This document shows, piece by piece, positions 12,657-21,514 of a DNA stretch of 64,000 nt. The DNA lies in assembly GCA_028284045.1 (NCBI GenBank), contig JANQSN010000050.1, positions 29,162 through 93,161 on the forward strand, given 5' to 3'. The notes under the pieces were generated by a model. That model did no database searches. It had not been told where the DNA came from and saw only the letters and a list, made by a program, of their open reading frames with translations. The stretch comes from Alphaproteobacteria bacterium. Lineage in GTDB: Bacteria; Pseudomonadota; Alphaproteobacteria; DSM-16000; Inquilinaceae. Both the position numbers and the translations under genes were made by a program. Numbering within the stretch: position 1 is the stretch's first letter; each line of letters starts with the position of its first letter.

Positions 12657-13073
12657 ATGGACGCGCCGATCTGCATCTGCACGCGCCTGCGCCGGGCGAC
12701 CCGCGGCGCGATCCGCCACTACGATGCGGCGCTGCGGCCGGTCGGCCTCAACGTCACTCAGTTCGCCTTGCTGCGCGCCATCGAGCGGTTGGGCGAGGCC
12801 GCCATCGGCGATCTGGCCGATGCCATCGACATCGATGCCAGCACGCTGGGACGCAATCTTCGGGTGCTGGCGCGCCAGGGGCTGGTCGCACTCGACCCCG
12901 GCAACGACCGACGCACCCGCATCGTGCGGATGACCGAGGCGGGTGTTCGGACATCGCAAACCATCGCACCGCTCTGGGCCGAAGCGCAGGCGACGCTGGA
13001 TGCGAGGCTTGGTGCCGGTGGGCGCGATGCCCTGTTCGGACTGTTGGATCGGGTGGGAGACGCCGCGTCGTGA
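12657..13073 (+). CDS. MarR-family transcriptional regulator
   Basis: A 138-residue winged-helix repressor. Helices run from CTRLRRATRGAIRHYD. The DNA-binding part is LNVTQFALLRAIERLGEAAIGDLADAIDIDASTLGRNLRVLARQG, split as helix-turn-helix and recognition helix, followed by the wing DPGNDRRTRIVRMTEAG. A dimerisation helix closes the protein. MarR proteins usually sense a small aromatic or toxic ligand and repress their own operon. Its stop overlaps the GTG of the MFS transporter by 4 nt, so the transporter is the likely target. No Shine-Dalgarno is visible because the gene starts within or just after the promoter palindrome. Confidence 0.93.
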   Translation: MDAPICICTRLRRATRGAIRHYDAALRPVGLNVTQFALLRAIERLGEAAIGDLADAIDIDASTLGRNLRVLARQGLVALDPGNDRRTRIVRMTEAGVRTSQTIAPLWAEAQATLDARLGAGGRDALFGLLDRVGDAAS

Positions 13074-14341
13074 CACATCGACCAGCCGCCGATCCGCAGA
13101 TCGACCCCTGGGCGGCGGCGAAGCTGCTGCTGATCGCCGGATCGCTGATCCTGGCGCTGTCGCTGGGTATGCGCCACAGCTTCGGCCTCTTCCTGCAGCC
13201 GATCAGCATGGCCAATGGCTGGGGCCGCGAAACCTTCGCCTTCGCCATGGCGCTGCAGAACCTGCTCTGGGGGGCGTCCCAGCCCTTCGCCGGCGCGCTG
13301 GCCGACCGGATCGGCGCGGGACGGGTGATCCTCGGCGGGGCGGTGCTCTATGTCGCGGGGCTGGCGCTGATGGCGGTGCCGCAGCCGCCGGGGCTGTTCA
13401 CGTTGACCGCCGGGGTGCTGATCGGCCTCGGCCTCAGCGGCACCACCTTCCCCGTCGTCTTCGGCGCGATCAGCCGCGCCGTGCCGCCGGAGAAGCGCAG
13501 CCTGGCCATGGGCATCTCCATGGCCGTCGGCTCCTTCGGCCAGTTCGCCATGCTGCCCTTGGTGCTGAACCTGATCGAGGGCACGGGCTGGGCGATGGCG
13601 CTGGTCGTCCTCGCCGTGATCTCCGCCGTCATCCTGCCGCTCAGCCTGCCGTTGATGGAACGGGGCAGCACCGGGCGCCCGCCGCCGCCGGCCGGTCCCG
13701 GCGCCGCCGAGGCGCTGCGCGAGGCCGCGGGCAGCCGCGATTTCTGGCTGTTGTCGCTGGGCTTCTTCGTCTGCGGCTTCCAGGTGGTGTTCATCGCGCT
13801 GCATCTGCCGGCCTTCCTGGCCGACGAGGGGCTGGCCTTCGTGCTGGCCGACGACGGCAACGTCGTGCATGTCGCGACCATCGTGCTGGCGCTGATCGGC
13901 TTGGTGAACATCCTCGGCACCTATTGCGCCGGCCTGTGGGGCGGGTGCCATAGCAAGCCGGCGCTGCTGGTGTGGATCTATCTCGGCCGTGGCGTGGCGA
14001 TCGCCGCCTTCATCCTGCTGCCGATCAGTGATGTGTCGGCCTATGCCTTCGGCATCGTCATGGGCCTGTTCTGGCTCAGCACGGTGCCGCTGACCAACGG
14101 CGTGGTCGCCAGCCTGTTCGGCGTCAAGAATCTTTCGATGCTGGGCGGGATCGTGTTCTTCTCCCACCAGCTCGGCTCCTTCCTGGGCGGCTGGATGGGT
14201 GGTTTTGTGTTCGACCGCACCGGGTCCTACGATATCGTTTGGTGGATCGCGATCCTGTTGAGTCTGGTCGCCGCGGCCTTGAACCTGCCGATCCGCGAGC
14301 GGCCGGTGGCGCGGCTGAGCGCCGCGGGGGAGACCGGATGA
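13070..14341 (+). CDS. MFS transporter
   Basis: A 423-residue major facilitator with about twelve hydrophobic helices (LLLIAGSLILALSLGMRHSFGLF to WWIAILLSLVAAALNLP). The loop 2-3 motif is GALADRIGAGRVILGG. It has the look of the monocarboxylate/oxalate-formate antiporter-type branch (GLFLQPISMANGWGRETFAFAMA). The substrate cannot be told from sequence. The start is GTG at 13070 overlapping marR, so it is probably MarR-regulated, perhaps as an efflux or uptake system for the regulator's ligand. Its stop overlaps a short membrane protein gene as ATGA. Confidence 0.92.
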   Translation: MTHRPAADPQIDPWAAAKLLLIAGSLILALSLGMRHSFGLFLQPISMANGWGRETFAFAMALQNLLWGASQPFAGALADRIGAGRVILGGAVLYVAGLALMAVPQPPGLFTLTAGVLIGLGLSGTTFPVVFGAISRAVPPEKRSLAMGISMAVGSFGQFAMLPLVLNLIEGTGWAMALVVLAVISAVILPLSLPLMERGSTGRPPPPAGPGAAEALREAAGSRDFWLLSLGFFVCGFQVVFIALHLPAFLADEGLAFVLADDGNVVHVATIVLALIGLVNILGTYCAGLWGGCHSKPALLVWIYLGRGVAIAAFILLPISDVSAYAFGIVMGLFWLSTVPLTNGVVASLFGVKNLSMLGGIVFFSHQLGSFLGGWMGGFVFDRTGSYDIVWWIAILLSLVAAALNLPIRERPVARLSAAGETG

Positions 14342-14472
14342 CCGGCTGGACGTCGCCTATCGCCAAGATCGCGCTGGCCGCGCTGGCCGTGATCGTGCTG
14401 GCGGGCCTGTTCGCCGCCTATGCGACGCCGCTGATGACCCTGGCGCTGGACAGCCTGTCCTACTGCTTCTGA
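14338..14472 (+). CDS. 44-residue single-pass membrane protein
   Basis: A small gene whose ATG overlaps the MFS stop by 4 nt. It encodes one hydrophobic helix (residues about 9-32, IAKIALAALAVIVLAGLFAA) with a polar N-terminus and a Cys-containing tail LDSLSYCF. No known family is recognised. The tight coupling and membrane location suggest an accessory subunit of the transporter, which is inference. Confidence 0.7.
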   Translation: MTGWTSPIAKIALAALAVIVLAGLFAAYATPLMTLALDSLSYCF

Positions 14473-14608
14473 CGGGTCGCTTGCGATCGGCCGGCTATGT
14501 CGAGTGCGGGCGCGCGCAAGTTTCACACGCAAGCCTCGGATTTTTTGCCATTACTACAGTGGTGTATTCGAGTTTGGCCGTGCGCAGCGGTTCGGGGAGC
14601 GTTCATTC

Positions 14609-15043
14609 ATGACGGTGCAGGAGATCGAGCCGCTGGAGGCGTGGGACCGCTTGGCCGCCGATCCGGCGACGGTGCTGGTGGATGTCCGCACGCCGATGGA
14701 ATGGGCGGAAGTCGGCATCCCGGACCTGGCGCGGCTGTCGCGCTCGGCGGTCTTGCTGCCCTGGCAGGTGATGCCGGGCCTGCCGCCGGATCCCGGCTTC
14801 GTCGACAAGTTTGCGGAGACCGGTATCGGCCGCGACCAGCCGCTGTTGTTCTTGTGCCGGTCCGGCATCCGCTCCATGGCGGCGGCGCTGGCGGCGTCCG
14901 CGGTCGGGTACGGCCCATGCTTCAATATCGCCACGGGCTACGAAGGCGACCCGGACGTGACCGGTCGGCGCGGGACGGTCAATGGCTGGCAGGCCGACGG
15001 CCTGCCCTGGCAGCGCCCGAACCCGCGGTCCGCTACGGGATGA
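14609..15043 (+). CDS. rhodanese-like sulfurtransferase domain protein
   Basis: A 144-residue single rhodanese domain. VLVDVRTPMEWAEVGIP is the N-terminal rhodanese signature. The active loop is LLFLCRSGIRSMAAA with the nucleophile Cys in CRSGIRS, a loop seen in sulfurtransferases rather than phosphatases. The end has GTVNGWQADGLPW. Such proteins move sulfane sulfur to acceptors in the cytoplasm. ATG at 14609 follows GGGGAGC at a suitable distance. It has its own upstream region (14473-14608) and is not obviously in an operon. Confidence 0.93.
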   Translation: MTVQEIEPLEAWDRLAADPATVLVDVRTPMEWAEVGIPDLARLSRSAVLLPWQVMPGLPPDPGFVDKFAETGIGRDQPLLFLCRSGIRSMAAALAASAVGYGPCFNIATGYEGDPDVTGRRGTVNGWQADGLPWQRPNPRSATG

Positions 15044-15182
15044 TGCCATCGAACCGATGACGATAGTCATTGGCTCGATGGCCCTGCGCCATTGAGGCGC
15101 CGCGCCCCAATGGGCGCGAAAGCCAAGCGCCCGGAGGGCGCGCCGGCGACTGAGGAAGAAAGAAAGAGTCGAGCCGTTTACG

Positions 15183-15286
15183 GGCTCGGCGGAAGACTGA
15201 CGGACGACCCGGGCCGGGACTCGTTGCGGCTGCTTCCTTCCGGACCTGACCGGGTTGGCGAGGGACCCGTCCGCCGCCAGCCTTCC
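15183..15286 (-). ncRNA. ffs: signal recognition particle RNA (4.5S type)
   Basis: On the minus strand, positions about 15262-15228 contain the universally conserved SRP domain IV: GTCAGGTCCGGAAGGAAGC, the tetraloop and asymmetric loop bound by Ffh. The ends pair: GGCTGGCGG near 15282 with CCGCCGAGCC near 15183, giving the long hairpin of the roughly 100-nt bacterial form. The RNA scaffolds Ffh and FtsY for co-translational membrane targeting. Exact ends are approximate. Confidence 0.93.
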
Positions 15287-15293
15287 TGACCGA

Positions 15294-15322
15294 TATATCG
15301 CGCGCCGCCGGCGCGGGCGCAA
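15294..15322 (-). promoter_or_regulatory. promoter of the SRP RNA gene
   Basis: On the minus strand, TTGCGC (15322-15317) and GATATA (15299-15294) are separated by exactly 17 bp. They lie 8-12 bp upstream of the expected 5' end of the SRP RNA. The spacer is almost pure G/C. The position and spacing fit a housekeeping sigma factor. Confidence 0.6.
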
Positions 15323-15326
15323 GGTT

Positions 15327-15431
15327 AGAGCATATTGGGCTGACCCTGGTCAGCCCAATATGCTCTACCATCTTGTTCTAGCGCATTTTCCGAGTCGCCG
15401 GGTGAGTCCACCCGGCTCGAAAATGCTCTAG
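15327..15431. repeat. two-hairpin palindromic repeat, copy A
   Basis: First palindrome: perfect 19-bp arms 15327-15345 and 15348-15366 with a 2-bp centre. Then a linker containing CATCTTGT. Second palindrome 15378-15431 starts and ends with CTAG and holds GCATTTTCCGAG / CTCGAAAATGC arms. The final CTAG contains the argB stop codon. A second copy lies at 21515-21616. It may terminate argB transcription. Confidence 0.9.
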
Positions 15432-16357
15432 CGATGTGTGATCATCGTGCCGGCACCCGGCGTGAAGATCTCCAACAGCAGGATATGCGGCACCCGTCCG
15501 TCCAGGATGACCGCGCCTTCCACGCTGTGCTCCACCGCTGCGACGCAGGTTTCCACCTTGGGGATCATGCCGCCGGCGATGGTGCCGTCGGCGATCAGGG
15601 CGCGCGCCTTGGCCGGGGTCAGCTCGGCGACCATCTGTCCGTTCTGGTCCAGCACCCCCGGCACATCGGTCAACAGGAACAGCCGCGACGCGTGCAGCGC
15701 GCCGGCCACCGCGCCGGCCACGGTATCGGCGTTGATGTTGTAGGTCAGACCTTGGTCGCCCGCGCCGATCGGCGCGATGACGGGGATGAAGGAGGTATCC
15801 TCCAGCGCGTCCAGCACCTCCGGGTTGACCGCCGCCGGCTCGCCGACGAAGCCGAGGTCGAGGATCTTCTCGATATTGCTGTCGGGATCGCGGCGGGTCC
15901 GGCGCAGCCGGCGGGCGGTGATCAGGTTGCCGTCCTTGCCCGACAGGCCGATCGCCCGGCCGCCGACATCGTGGATCGCCTGGACGATCGATTTGTTGAT
16001 GCGGCCGGACAGCACCATCTCCACCACCTCGACCGTGTCGCGGTCGGTGACCCGCAAGCCGTCCACGAATTCCGAGGTGACCTTCAGGCGCTTCAGCATC
16101 GCGCCGATCTGCGGCCCGCCGCCATGCACGACGATGGGGTGGATGCCGACCTGCTTCAGCAGCACGACGTCGCGGGCGAACTCCCGCGCCACCGCCTCGT
16201 CGCCCATGGCGTGGCCGCCATACTTGATGACGAAGGTCGCGCCGGCATGGCGGCGCATGAACGGCAGCGCCTCGGCCAGGGTATGGGCCTTGGCCAGCCA
16301 TTCCGGCGCGATCTCGCCGTCGATGCGGATATCGGGGATGATCGGGGTGTCGGACAT
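15428..16357 (-). CDS. argB: acetylglutamate kinase
   Basis: Phosphorylates N-acetylglutamate in arginine synthesis. The 309-residue amino-acid kinase fold has [12 protein letters not shown] (phosphate-binding Lys and Gly-rich loop), [42 protein letters not shown] and [14 protein letters not shown]. The N-terminal extension ([15 protein letters not shown]...) with helix residues [15 protein letters not shown] resembles arginine-sensitive hexameric enzymes. ATG at 16357. The TAG stop is formed by the last bases of the palindromic repeat. argH is also in this window, but 47 kb away. Confidence 0.96.
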   Translation of the reverse strand: MSDTPIIPDIRIDGEIAPEWLAKAHTLAEALPFMRRHAGATFVIKYGGHAMGDEAVAREFARDVVLLKQVGIHPIVVHGGGPQIGAMLKRLKVTSEFVDGLRVTDRDTVEVVEMVLSGRINKSIVQAIHDVGGRAIGLSGKDGNLITARRLRRTRRDPDSNIEKILDLGFVGEPAAVNPEVLDALEDTSFIPVIAPIGAGDQGLTYNINADTVAGAVAGALHASRLFLLTDVPGVLDQNGQMVAELTPAKARALIADGTIAGGMIPKVETCVAAVEHSVEGAVILDGRVPHILLLEIFTPGAGTMITHR

Positions 16358-16415
16358 GCGCGGAAAAGGGCGTCGGCGGGATGGGAGCGCGCGAAGATCG
16401 GCGGTCGCCCCGACC

Positions 16416-17105
16416 TTAGGCCACCGCAGCCGGCGCCGCCAGCGCCGCGAGCCGGGCGCGCAGCTCCGCGATCCCTTCGCCGGTCTCCGCGCTGGTTGCC
16501 TGTACCAGGGGAAAGGCCGCGGGATGGTGGACCAGTTCCGCCGCCACCGCGTCACGCACGGCCGCCAGTGCCGCCGGCTTGGGCTTGTCCGCCTTGGTCA
16601 GCACCACCCGATAGGCGACGGCGGCGCCATCCAGGTCCGCCATCATCGCCCGGTCGCTGTCCTTCAGGCCGTGCCGGCTGTCCACCAGCACGATCGCCGA
16701 GGACAGGGTGGCGCGCCCCTTCAGGTAGCGGGTCAACAGGCGCGTCCAGTCCGCCACCTGCGCCTTCGACACCTTGGCATAGCCATAGCCCGGCAGGTCG
16801 ACCAGCAGCAGCCGGCCGCCCAGCGCGAAGAAGTTGAGCTGCTGGGTGCGGCCCGGCGTGTTGGAGGTTCGGGCCAGCGTCTGCCGGCCGGTCAGCGCGT
16901 TGACCAGGCTGGACTTGCCGACATTGGAGCGGCCGGCGAAAGCGATCTCCGGCAATCCGGCCGCCGGCAGCCGGTCGAGCGATGCGACCCCGGCGACGAA
17001 CCGGCAGTCTTGCGCGAACAGGCGGCGGCCGTCCTCCACCGCCGCCTCATCGGGCGCATCGTCAAGCCGCTCGGCCGGATCGGGATCCGGCCCCGGGTCG
17101 CTCAC
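16416..17105 (-). CDS. engB: ribosome-biogenesis GTP-binding protein EngB (YsxC/YihA)
   Basis: An essential TRAFAC-class GTPase for large-subunit assembly and division. It shows G1 [21 protein letters not shown] (G2), [12 protein letters not shown] (G3), LTKADK (G4) and ATSAETGEG (G5). Length is 229 residues. The start is GTG at 17105, overlapping the yidC stop as GTGA; this adds a short acidic N-terminus before the fold. The yidC-engB-argB order is typical of Alphaproteobacteria. Confidence 0.95.
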   Translation of the reverse strand: MSDPGPDPDPAERLDDAPDEAAVEDGRRLFAQDCRFVAGVASLDRLPAAGLPEIAFAGRSNVGKSSLVNALTGRQTLARTSNTPGRTQQLNFFALGGRLLLVDLPGYGYAKVSKAQVADWTRLLTRYLKGRATLSSAIVLVDSRHGLKDSDRAMMADLDGAAVAYRVVLTKADKPKPAALAAVRDAVAAELVHHPAAFPLVQATSAETGEGIAELRARLAALAAPAAVA

Positions 17106-19180
17106 CGCCGGCGCGCCGGCCGGCGGCGCTGCCCGCTGCCGCCCTTGCCGCCGCGGCGCGACCCGCCGTCGGTCGTGGCCTTGTCGCCCTGCGCCGCGGC
17201 GGCGGCGGCCCGGCGCGACCGGTTGCTGCCGCCCGCCTCGCTGCCCGGCGGGGTGGGGCGGCTCGGCCGCGCGTCGGCTGCGTCGTCGTCGCCATCCTCG
17301 TCCGCGCCGCCATCGCCGCCCTTGCCCGGCTGGTCGGACGGCTTGCGCAGCACCGAGGGCGGCGCATGGCCCGCCGGCGCCTCGATGCCGCCGCCGATCT
17401 TCACGCCCATCCGCTTCATGATCACCCATTGCTGGAGGATCGACAGGATGTTGTTCCACGCCCAGTAGATCACCAGCCCGGCCGGGAACCCGGCCAACAG
17501 GAAGGTGAAGACGATGGGCAGCGCCATGAAGATTTTTTGCTGGATCGGATCGGTCGGCGCCGGGTTCAGCTTCTGCTGGGCGAACATCGACACGCCCATG
17601 ATCAGCGGCCAGATGCCGATCATCAGGAAGCTCGGCGGATCCCACGGGATCAGCCCGAACAGATTGAACATCGAGGTCGGATCGGGCGCCGAGAGATCCC
17701 GGATCCAGCCGAAGAACGGCGTATGGCGCATCTCGATGGTGACGAACAGGACCTTGTAGAGCGCGAAGAACACCGGGATCTGGATCAGGATCGGCAGGCA
17801 GCCGGACGCCGGATTGACCTTCTCGCGCTTATAAAGCTCCATCATCTCCATGTTCATGCGCTGGCGGTCTTCCTTGAAGCGGTCGCGGATCTCCAGCATC
17901 TGCGGTTGCAGACCCTTCATCTTCGACATCGCCCGGTAGGACTTGTTGGCCAACGGGAAGAAGATCAGCTTGATGATCACGGTGAAGATCAGGATGGCTA
18001 CGCCGAAATTGCCGACCCAATCGTTCAGGAAATCGAGCGCGTAGAAGAACGGCTTGGTCAGGAAGTAGAACCAGCCGAAATCGATGGTCAGGTCGAAGTT
18101 GTCGATGGCGAACTCGGCCTCATAGGCATCGACGACATCGACTTCCTTGGCGCCGGCGAAGATCCGCTGGGTGGTCTCCGCGCTGCCGCCGGCCAGCACG
18201 ATCTTCTCCGGCGCGGCGAAGGCGGCGATGTAGCGGTCGATGCCGGTCTCGGTCAGGCGGTGGGTGAACTGGCCGTCGAACGGCTCGGCCTGGTCGGGCA
18301 CCAGCGCCACCAGCCAGTACTTGTCGGTGAAGCCGAGCCAGCCGCCGGTGGAGGTCTGGCGCACCTCCCCGTCGTCCTGGATGTCTTCGTAGCTGTACTC
18401 CTCCAGCGTCCCGTCGAAGACGCCGTAAGGCCCTTCGTGCAGGATGAAGAAGCCCAGCGTGTCCGGCGTGCCGACGCGCAGGATGCGGGCATAGGGGCGC
18501 AGCGCGACGGCGCCGTCGGTGGCGTTGTCGACCGCCTGGGTGACGGTGAACAGGTAGTTCTCGTCGACCGCGATCTGCAGGCGGAAGGTCAGTCCCTCGC
18601 CGTTGTCCCAGGCCAGCGTCACCGGCCCGCCCTCGGGGCTCAGGCTGTCCGGCCCGTCCACCACCTGCCAGGCGGCGTCGCGGGGCGGCGTGACGACGCC
18701 GGGCCCGGCGCTCCAGCCGAAATCGACATAGTAGGGATTGGGCGCGCTGCGCGGCGACAAGAGGTCGATGAACGGGCTCTCGGGGTCGACCGTCTCGCGA
18801 TAGTCGATCAGCGTCAGGTCGTCGAGTCGCGCGCCGGTGAGCTGCAGGGAGCCTTGCAGCCGCGCCGTATCGATCCTGAGACGCCGGTCGGCGTCCGCCG
18901 CCAGCGCGGCCTCCCGGTTCGTCGTCGCCATCCCGGCGTCGACCGGCACCGACGCCGCCGTGCCGGGGATGCCGGGCGCCTCGCCGATCGGTGCGCCGAT
19001 GCTGCCATCACCGGATGGTACGCCTTCGGTCGGCGGCACGCCGTCTGCACCATCGACGCCGGCCTCGATCGCCGCGGGGTCCATCGGATCTGGCGGCGGC
19101 GGGGCGAAGAAGGCCTGAAACAGAACCAGGATGCCGACCGACAGGACGATCGCCAGCAGGAGATTGCGTTGGTCTTGCAT
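17102..19180 (-). CDS. yidC: membrane protein insertase YidC (OxaI family)
   Basis: Inserts and folds inner-membrane proteins, alone or with Sec. The 692 residues begin with a transmembrane helix (LLLAIVLSVGILVLFQAFF), then a variable Pro/Gly-rich linker and the periplasmic beta-supersandwich domain. The Oxa1 core follows: FLNDWVGNFGVAILIFTVIIKL, KSYRAMSKMKGLQPQM, NPASGCLPILIQIPVFFALYKV and FPAGLVIYWAWNNILSILQQ. The C-terminal 75 residues are an unusual extension: an acidic stretch, then Arg/Gly-rich runs ending in RPARRR, which could contact ribosomes. ATG at 19180 is 11 bp after yidD. Confidence 0.97.
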   Translation of the reverse strand: MQDQRNLLLAIVLSVGILVLFQAFFAPPPPDPMDPAAIEAGVDGADGVPPTEGVPSGDGSIGAPIGEAPGIPGTAASVPVDAGMATTNREAALAADADRRLRIDTARLQGSLQLTGARLDDLTLIDYRETVDPESPFIDLLSPRSAPNPYYVDFGWSAGPGVVTPPRDAAWQVVDGPDSLSPEGGPVTLAWDNGEGLTFRLQIAVDENYLFTVTQAVDNATDGAVALRPYARILRVGTPDTLGFFILHEGPYGVFDGTLEEYSYEDIQDDGEVRQTSTGGWLGFTDKYWLVALVPDQAEPFDGQFTHRLTETGIDRYIAAFAAPEKIVLAGGSAETTQRIFAGAKEVDVVDAYEAEFAIDNFDLTIDFGWFYFLTKPFFYALDFLNDWVGNFGVAILIFTVIIKLIFFPLANKSYRAMSKMKGLQPQMLEIRDRFKEDRQRMNMEMMELYKREKVNPASGCLPILIQIPVFFALYKVLFVTIEMRHTPFFGWIRDLSAPDPTSMFNLFGLIPWDPPSFLMIGIWPLIMGVSMFAQQKLNPAPTDPIQQKIFMALPIVFTFLLAGFPAGLVIYWAWNNILSILQQWVIMKRMGVKIGGGIEAPAGHAPPSVLRKPSDQPGKGGDGGADEDGDDDAADARPSRPTPPGSEAGGSNRSRRAAAAAAQGDKATTDGGSRRGGKGGSGQRRRPARRR

Positions 19181-19191
19181 GGCAGCGGCGG

Positions 19192-19470
19192 CTAGTCGGA
19201 CGGGGAGAGAGCAGGGTCGGTCGAGGGGCGGCACGCGCACCGCGGCACCGGATCATAGCCGGATCCGCCCCAGGGATGGCATCGCGAGAGGCGTCGCAGG
19301 GTCAGCCACCCGCCGGTCCATGCGCCATGGCGGTCGAGCGCCTCCAGCGCATAGGCGGAGCAAGTGGGCTGAAACCGGCAATGCCCGCCGATCCACGCCG
19401 ACAGAGTGACGCGATAGGCGAGGACGATGCCCTTGAAGAGCCAGGTGAAGAGCCAGTTGACGGGGCGCAT
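19192..19470 (-). CDS. yidD: membrane protein insertion efficiency factor YidD
   Basis: A 92-residue amphipathic protein that aids YidC-dependent insertion. Characteristic residues are [31 protein letters not shown] with three conserved Cys counting [13 protein letters not shown]. The ATG overlaps the rnpA stop by one base. Its position between rnpA and yidC matches the conserved operon. Confidence 0.95.
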   Translation of the reverse strand: MRPVNWLFTWLFKGIVLAYRVTLSAWIGGHCRFQPTCSAYALEALDRHGAWTGGWLTLRRLSRCHPWGGSGYDPVPRCACRPSTDPALSPSD

Positions 19471-19940
19471 CAGCGGTCGCCGCCCGGGCGCCGCGGCCGA
19501 TCGTCCACCCCCTCACCGGTGGCGCGGGCACCGCCGCCGGCCGCCCGTTTGGGGCCGGCAGAGGGGCGGGCGACGCGCGCCAGCGCCCGTTCCAGATCGG
19601 CCCGCAGCGCGGCATGCGCGCGCGTCGCCGTCTCCGTCCGGGCGATCAGCACATAGTCGGTGCCAGGGCGGCCCGCCAGGGGCAGGATTTCCCGCGCCAG
19701 CGCGCGCAGCCGCCGCCGCGCCCGGTTGCGGTCCACCGCACCGCCGACCTTGCGGCTGGCGGTCAGGCCGAAGCGGATCTCGTCAGCGGGCACGGGCTCC
19801 GCGTCGCCGCGGCGGCGCGCCTGCAGCACCAGGCCCGGCATCGCCGCCTTGGTGCCGCGGCGCGCACACGCCAAGAAATCGCCACGGCGCAGAAGCCGGC
19901 CGAGCGGCGCTGGCCGCACGGGGTCGACGGGCGGAGGCAC
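19470..19940 (-). CDS. rnpA: ribonuclease P protein component
   Basis: The protein subunit of RNase P, which matures tRNA 5' ends. [17 protein letters not shown] and [25 protein letters not shown] are the central cleft and the RNR motif. The protein is 156 residues, longer than usual because of a disordered C-terminal tail rich in Arg/Gly/Ala. It lies between rpmH and yidD, as in most bacteria. Confidence 0.95.
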   Translation of the reverse strand: MPPPVDPVRPAPLGRLLRRGDFLACARRGTKAAMPGLVLQARRRGDAEPVPADEIRFGLTASRKVGGAVDRNRARRRLRALAREILPLAGRPGTDYVLIARTETATRAHAALRADLERALARVARPSAGPKRAAGGGARATGEGVDDRPRRPGGDR

Positions 19941-19976
19941 GGGGATCGGGGCCGAGGACGGGGCGGGCCGCGCCCG

Positions 19977-20111
19977 TCAAGCGGACAGGCGCTTGCGCCC
20001 CTTCGCCCGCCGGCGTGCGATCACCTTGCGGCCGGCCGCGGTCGCCATGCGGGCGCGGAAGCCATGCCGGCGCTTGCGGACGAGCCGGCTGGGCTGGTAG
20101 GTGCGCTTCAC
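19977..20111 (-). CDS. rpmH: 50S ribosomal protein L34
   Basis: A 44-residue basic ribosomal protein. The translation [20 protein letters not shown], then [19 protein letters not shown] and KRLSA, is canonical L34. The start codon is GTG at 20111. First gene of the rpmH-rnpA-yidD-yidC-engB-argB run; the promoter should lie in 20112-20338. Confidence 0.97.
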   Translation of the reverse strand: MKRTYQPSRLVRKRRHGFRARMATAAGRKVIARRRAKGRKRLSA

Positions 20112-20338
20112 GGGATCGCCGCTCCTTCGGACGGGTTCGGTCGGGGCCGATGGACTGGATATGCTTGCCCGGCGGCGATGCGGTCCGCTTGAACGGAACC
20201 ACCGCCGCGCCAGAGCGCCGGCCGCCCACCGACGGCCCCGAACGGCGCTCTACTGGACGCCTGGTTTCAGCCAAGTCGCTGTGATAGGCGCGCCACCCCT
20301 ATCCTGTCAATCGCCGGGCCGCGTGGGGCGGGCGATCC

Positions 20339-21208
20339 TCAGCGGCGCAGGATGATCCGGGTGCCGGTGTTGGGCCGGCCCGGCTGGCGGCTGAAGCACT
20401 CCGCCGTGCCGTCGGCGCGCCGGTCGCAGCTCACCTCCCGCCGGAAGATCAAGGTGCCGTTGTCGCAGCGGACATCCGACAGGTCGTTGATCATCAGGCG
20501 CTGGCCCGGAAACCGGCCGCGCACCGGCGCGTTGCAGCGCGCGCCGTTCTCGAACACGATGGTCTGCCGGCCGCCGCCATTGGCATCGAAGCACATCTGC
20601 CAGCTCCGCACATTGGTGATGCGCCCGGTGTTGATGTCGGTCAGCCGGTAGTCGGAGATCAGGTTCCAGCAGCCTTCCAGGAAGGAGACGTCGCGGTTCT
20701 CCCAGGCATCTTCGGGAATGTCCTGCGGGGGGGCCGGGGGGGCCGGCGGCGGCGGGGGCGGCGGCGGCCGTTCCGGCGCCGTCGGCCGGCGGCCCGGCGA
20801 CGGTGGTGCGGCGATGGGTGAGGGCACCTCCGCCACCTCCACCGGCTCCTCCGGTTCGGGGGGCGGTTCGGGGGGCGGTTCGGGGGACGGTTCGGGCGGC
20901 GGCTCGGCGACCTCCACCGTCGGCGGCGGTGGGTCGGGAGGCGCACAGTCCTCCGTGGCGGCCAGCCGGACCTCCAGCCGCCGCAGGCGGTCCTCCAGCG
21001 TCTCGGTGCGGTTGCGTTCCAACGCGAGGCGCGCGGCTCCCGCCGGATCCTCGACCACCGCCGGCGGCGCCGGGCAGAAACTCAGCCAGGGCCGCCCCTG
21101 ACCTGGCAAGCCGAGAGCGCACGCGCCGGTGACGGTGATCGCCGCCGCTGCCAGCAGCAGGCCGGCCAGCAGCCACAACAGGCCGGTCAACCAGCCGGAC
21201 TTGCGCAT
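20339..21208 (-). CDS. membrane-anchored proline-rich protein with Cys-rich C-terminal domain
   Basis: A 289-residue protein of unknown function. The N-terminal helix (residues about 7-32, LTGLLWLLAGLLLAAAAITV) anchors it in the membrane. A short coiled segment follows (ERNRTETLEDRLRRLEVRL). Residues about 90-165 are extremely Pro/Glu-rich, probably spanning the wall. The last 115 residues form a compact domain beginning FLEGCWNLISDYRLTD with several Cys (CFDANGGG, RCNAPV, VRCDNG, SCDRRADG, ECFSRQPG). The FLEGCW module loosely recalls SrfA-type proteins, but I would not assign that name. Confidence 0.7.
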   Translation of the reverse strand: MRKSGWLTGLLWLLAGLLLAAAAITVTGACALGLPGQGRPWLSFCPAPPAVVEDPAGAARLALERNRTETLEDRLRRLEVRLAATEDCAPPDPPPPTVEVAEPPPEPSPEPPPEPPPEPEEPVEVAEVPSPIAAPPSPGRRPTAPERPPPPPPPPAPPAPPQDIPEDAWENRDVSFLEGCWNLISDYRLTDINTGRITNVRSWQMCFDANGGGRQTIVFENGARCNAPVRGRFPGQRLMINDLSDVRCDNGTLIFRREVSCDRRADGTAECFSRQPGRPNTGTRIILRR

Positions 21209-21300
21209 GGCCGTGTCGTCCCCGCGGATCGCCGACCCCTTGTTCCGGCACCCGGCGCCCTAGGTTCAATCGACATTCGTCGCCGCAACCTGTCGGAGCC

Positions 21301-21486
21301 CTCCCCCTCGATGGGGGAGGGTTAGGGTGGGGGTGATGCTCGTCGGTGCAAGAGCCGGATGGAGAAACACCGTTTCGATGGCGCCATTGGATGGGAGGGA
21401 CCTTGCCGCGCGAGATGTCGCCTCGAAGACGCTAGCGCCGTGCGGCGACATGACCCCCACCCTAACCCTCCCCCATCGAGGGGGAG
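21301..21486. mobile_element. MITE-like element with 34-bp perfect terminal inverted repeats
   Basis: Positions 21301-21334 and 21453-21486 are exact reverse complements (34 bp). The arms begin CTCCCCCTCGATGGGGGAG and continue GGTTAGGGTGGGGGT. The 118 bp between them carry no gene. The whole is 186 bp, non-coding, and bounded by its inverted repeats, as a miniature inverted-repeat element would be. No clear target-site duplication was seen. Confidence 0.7.
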
Positions 21487-21514
21487 GGAACCTTGAATGT
21501 CGATCGAAGCCAGA

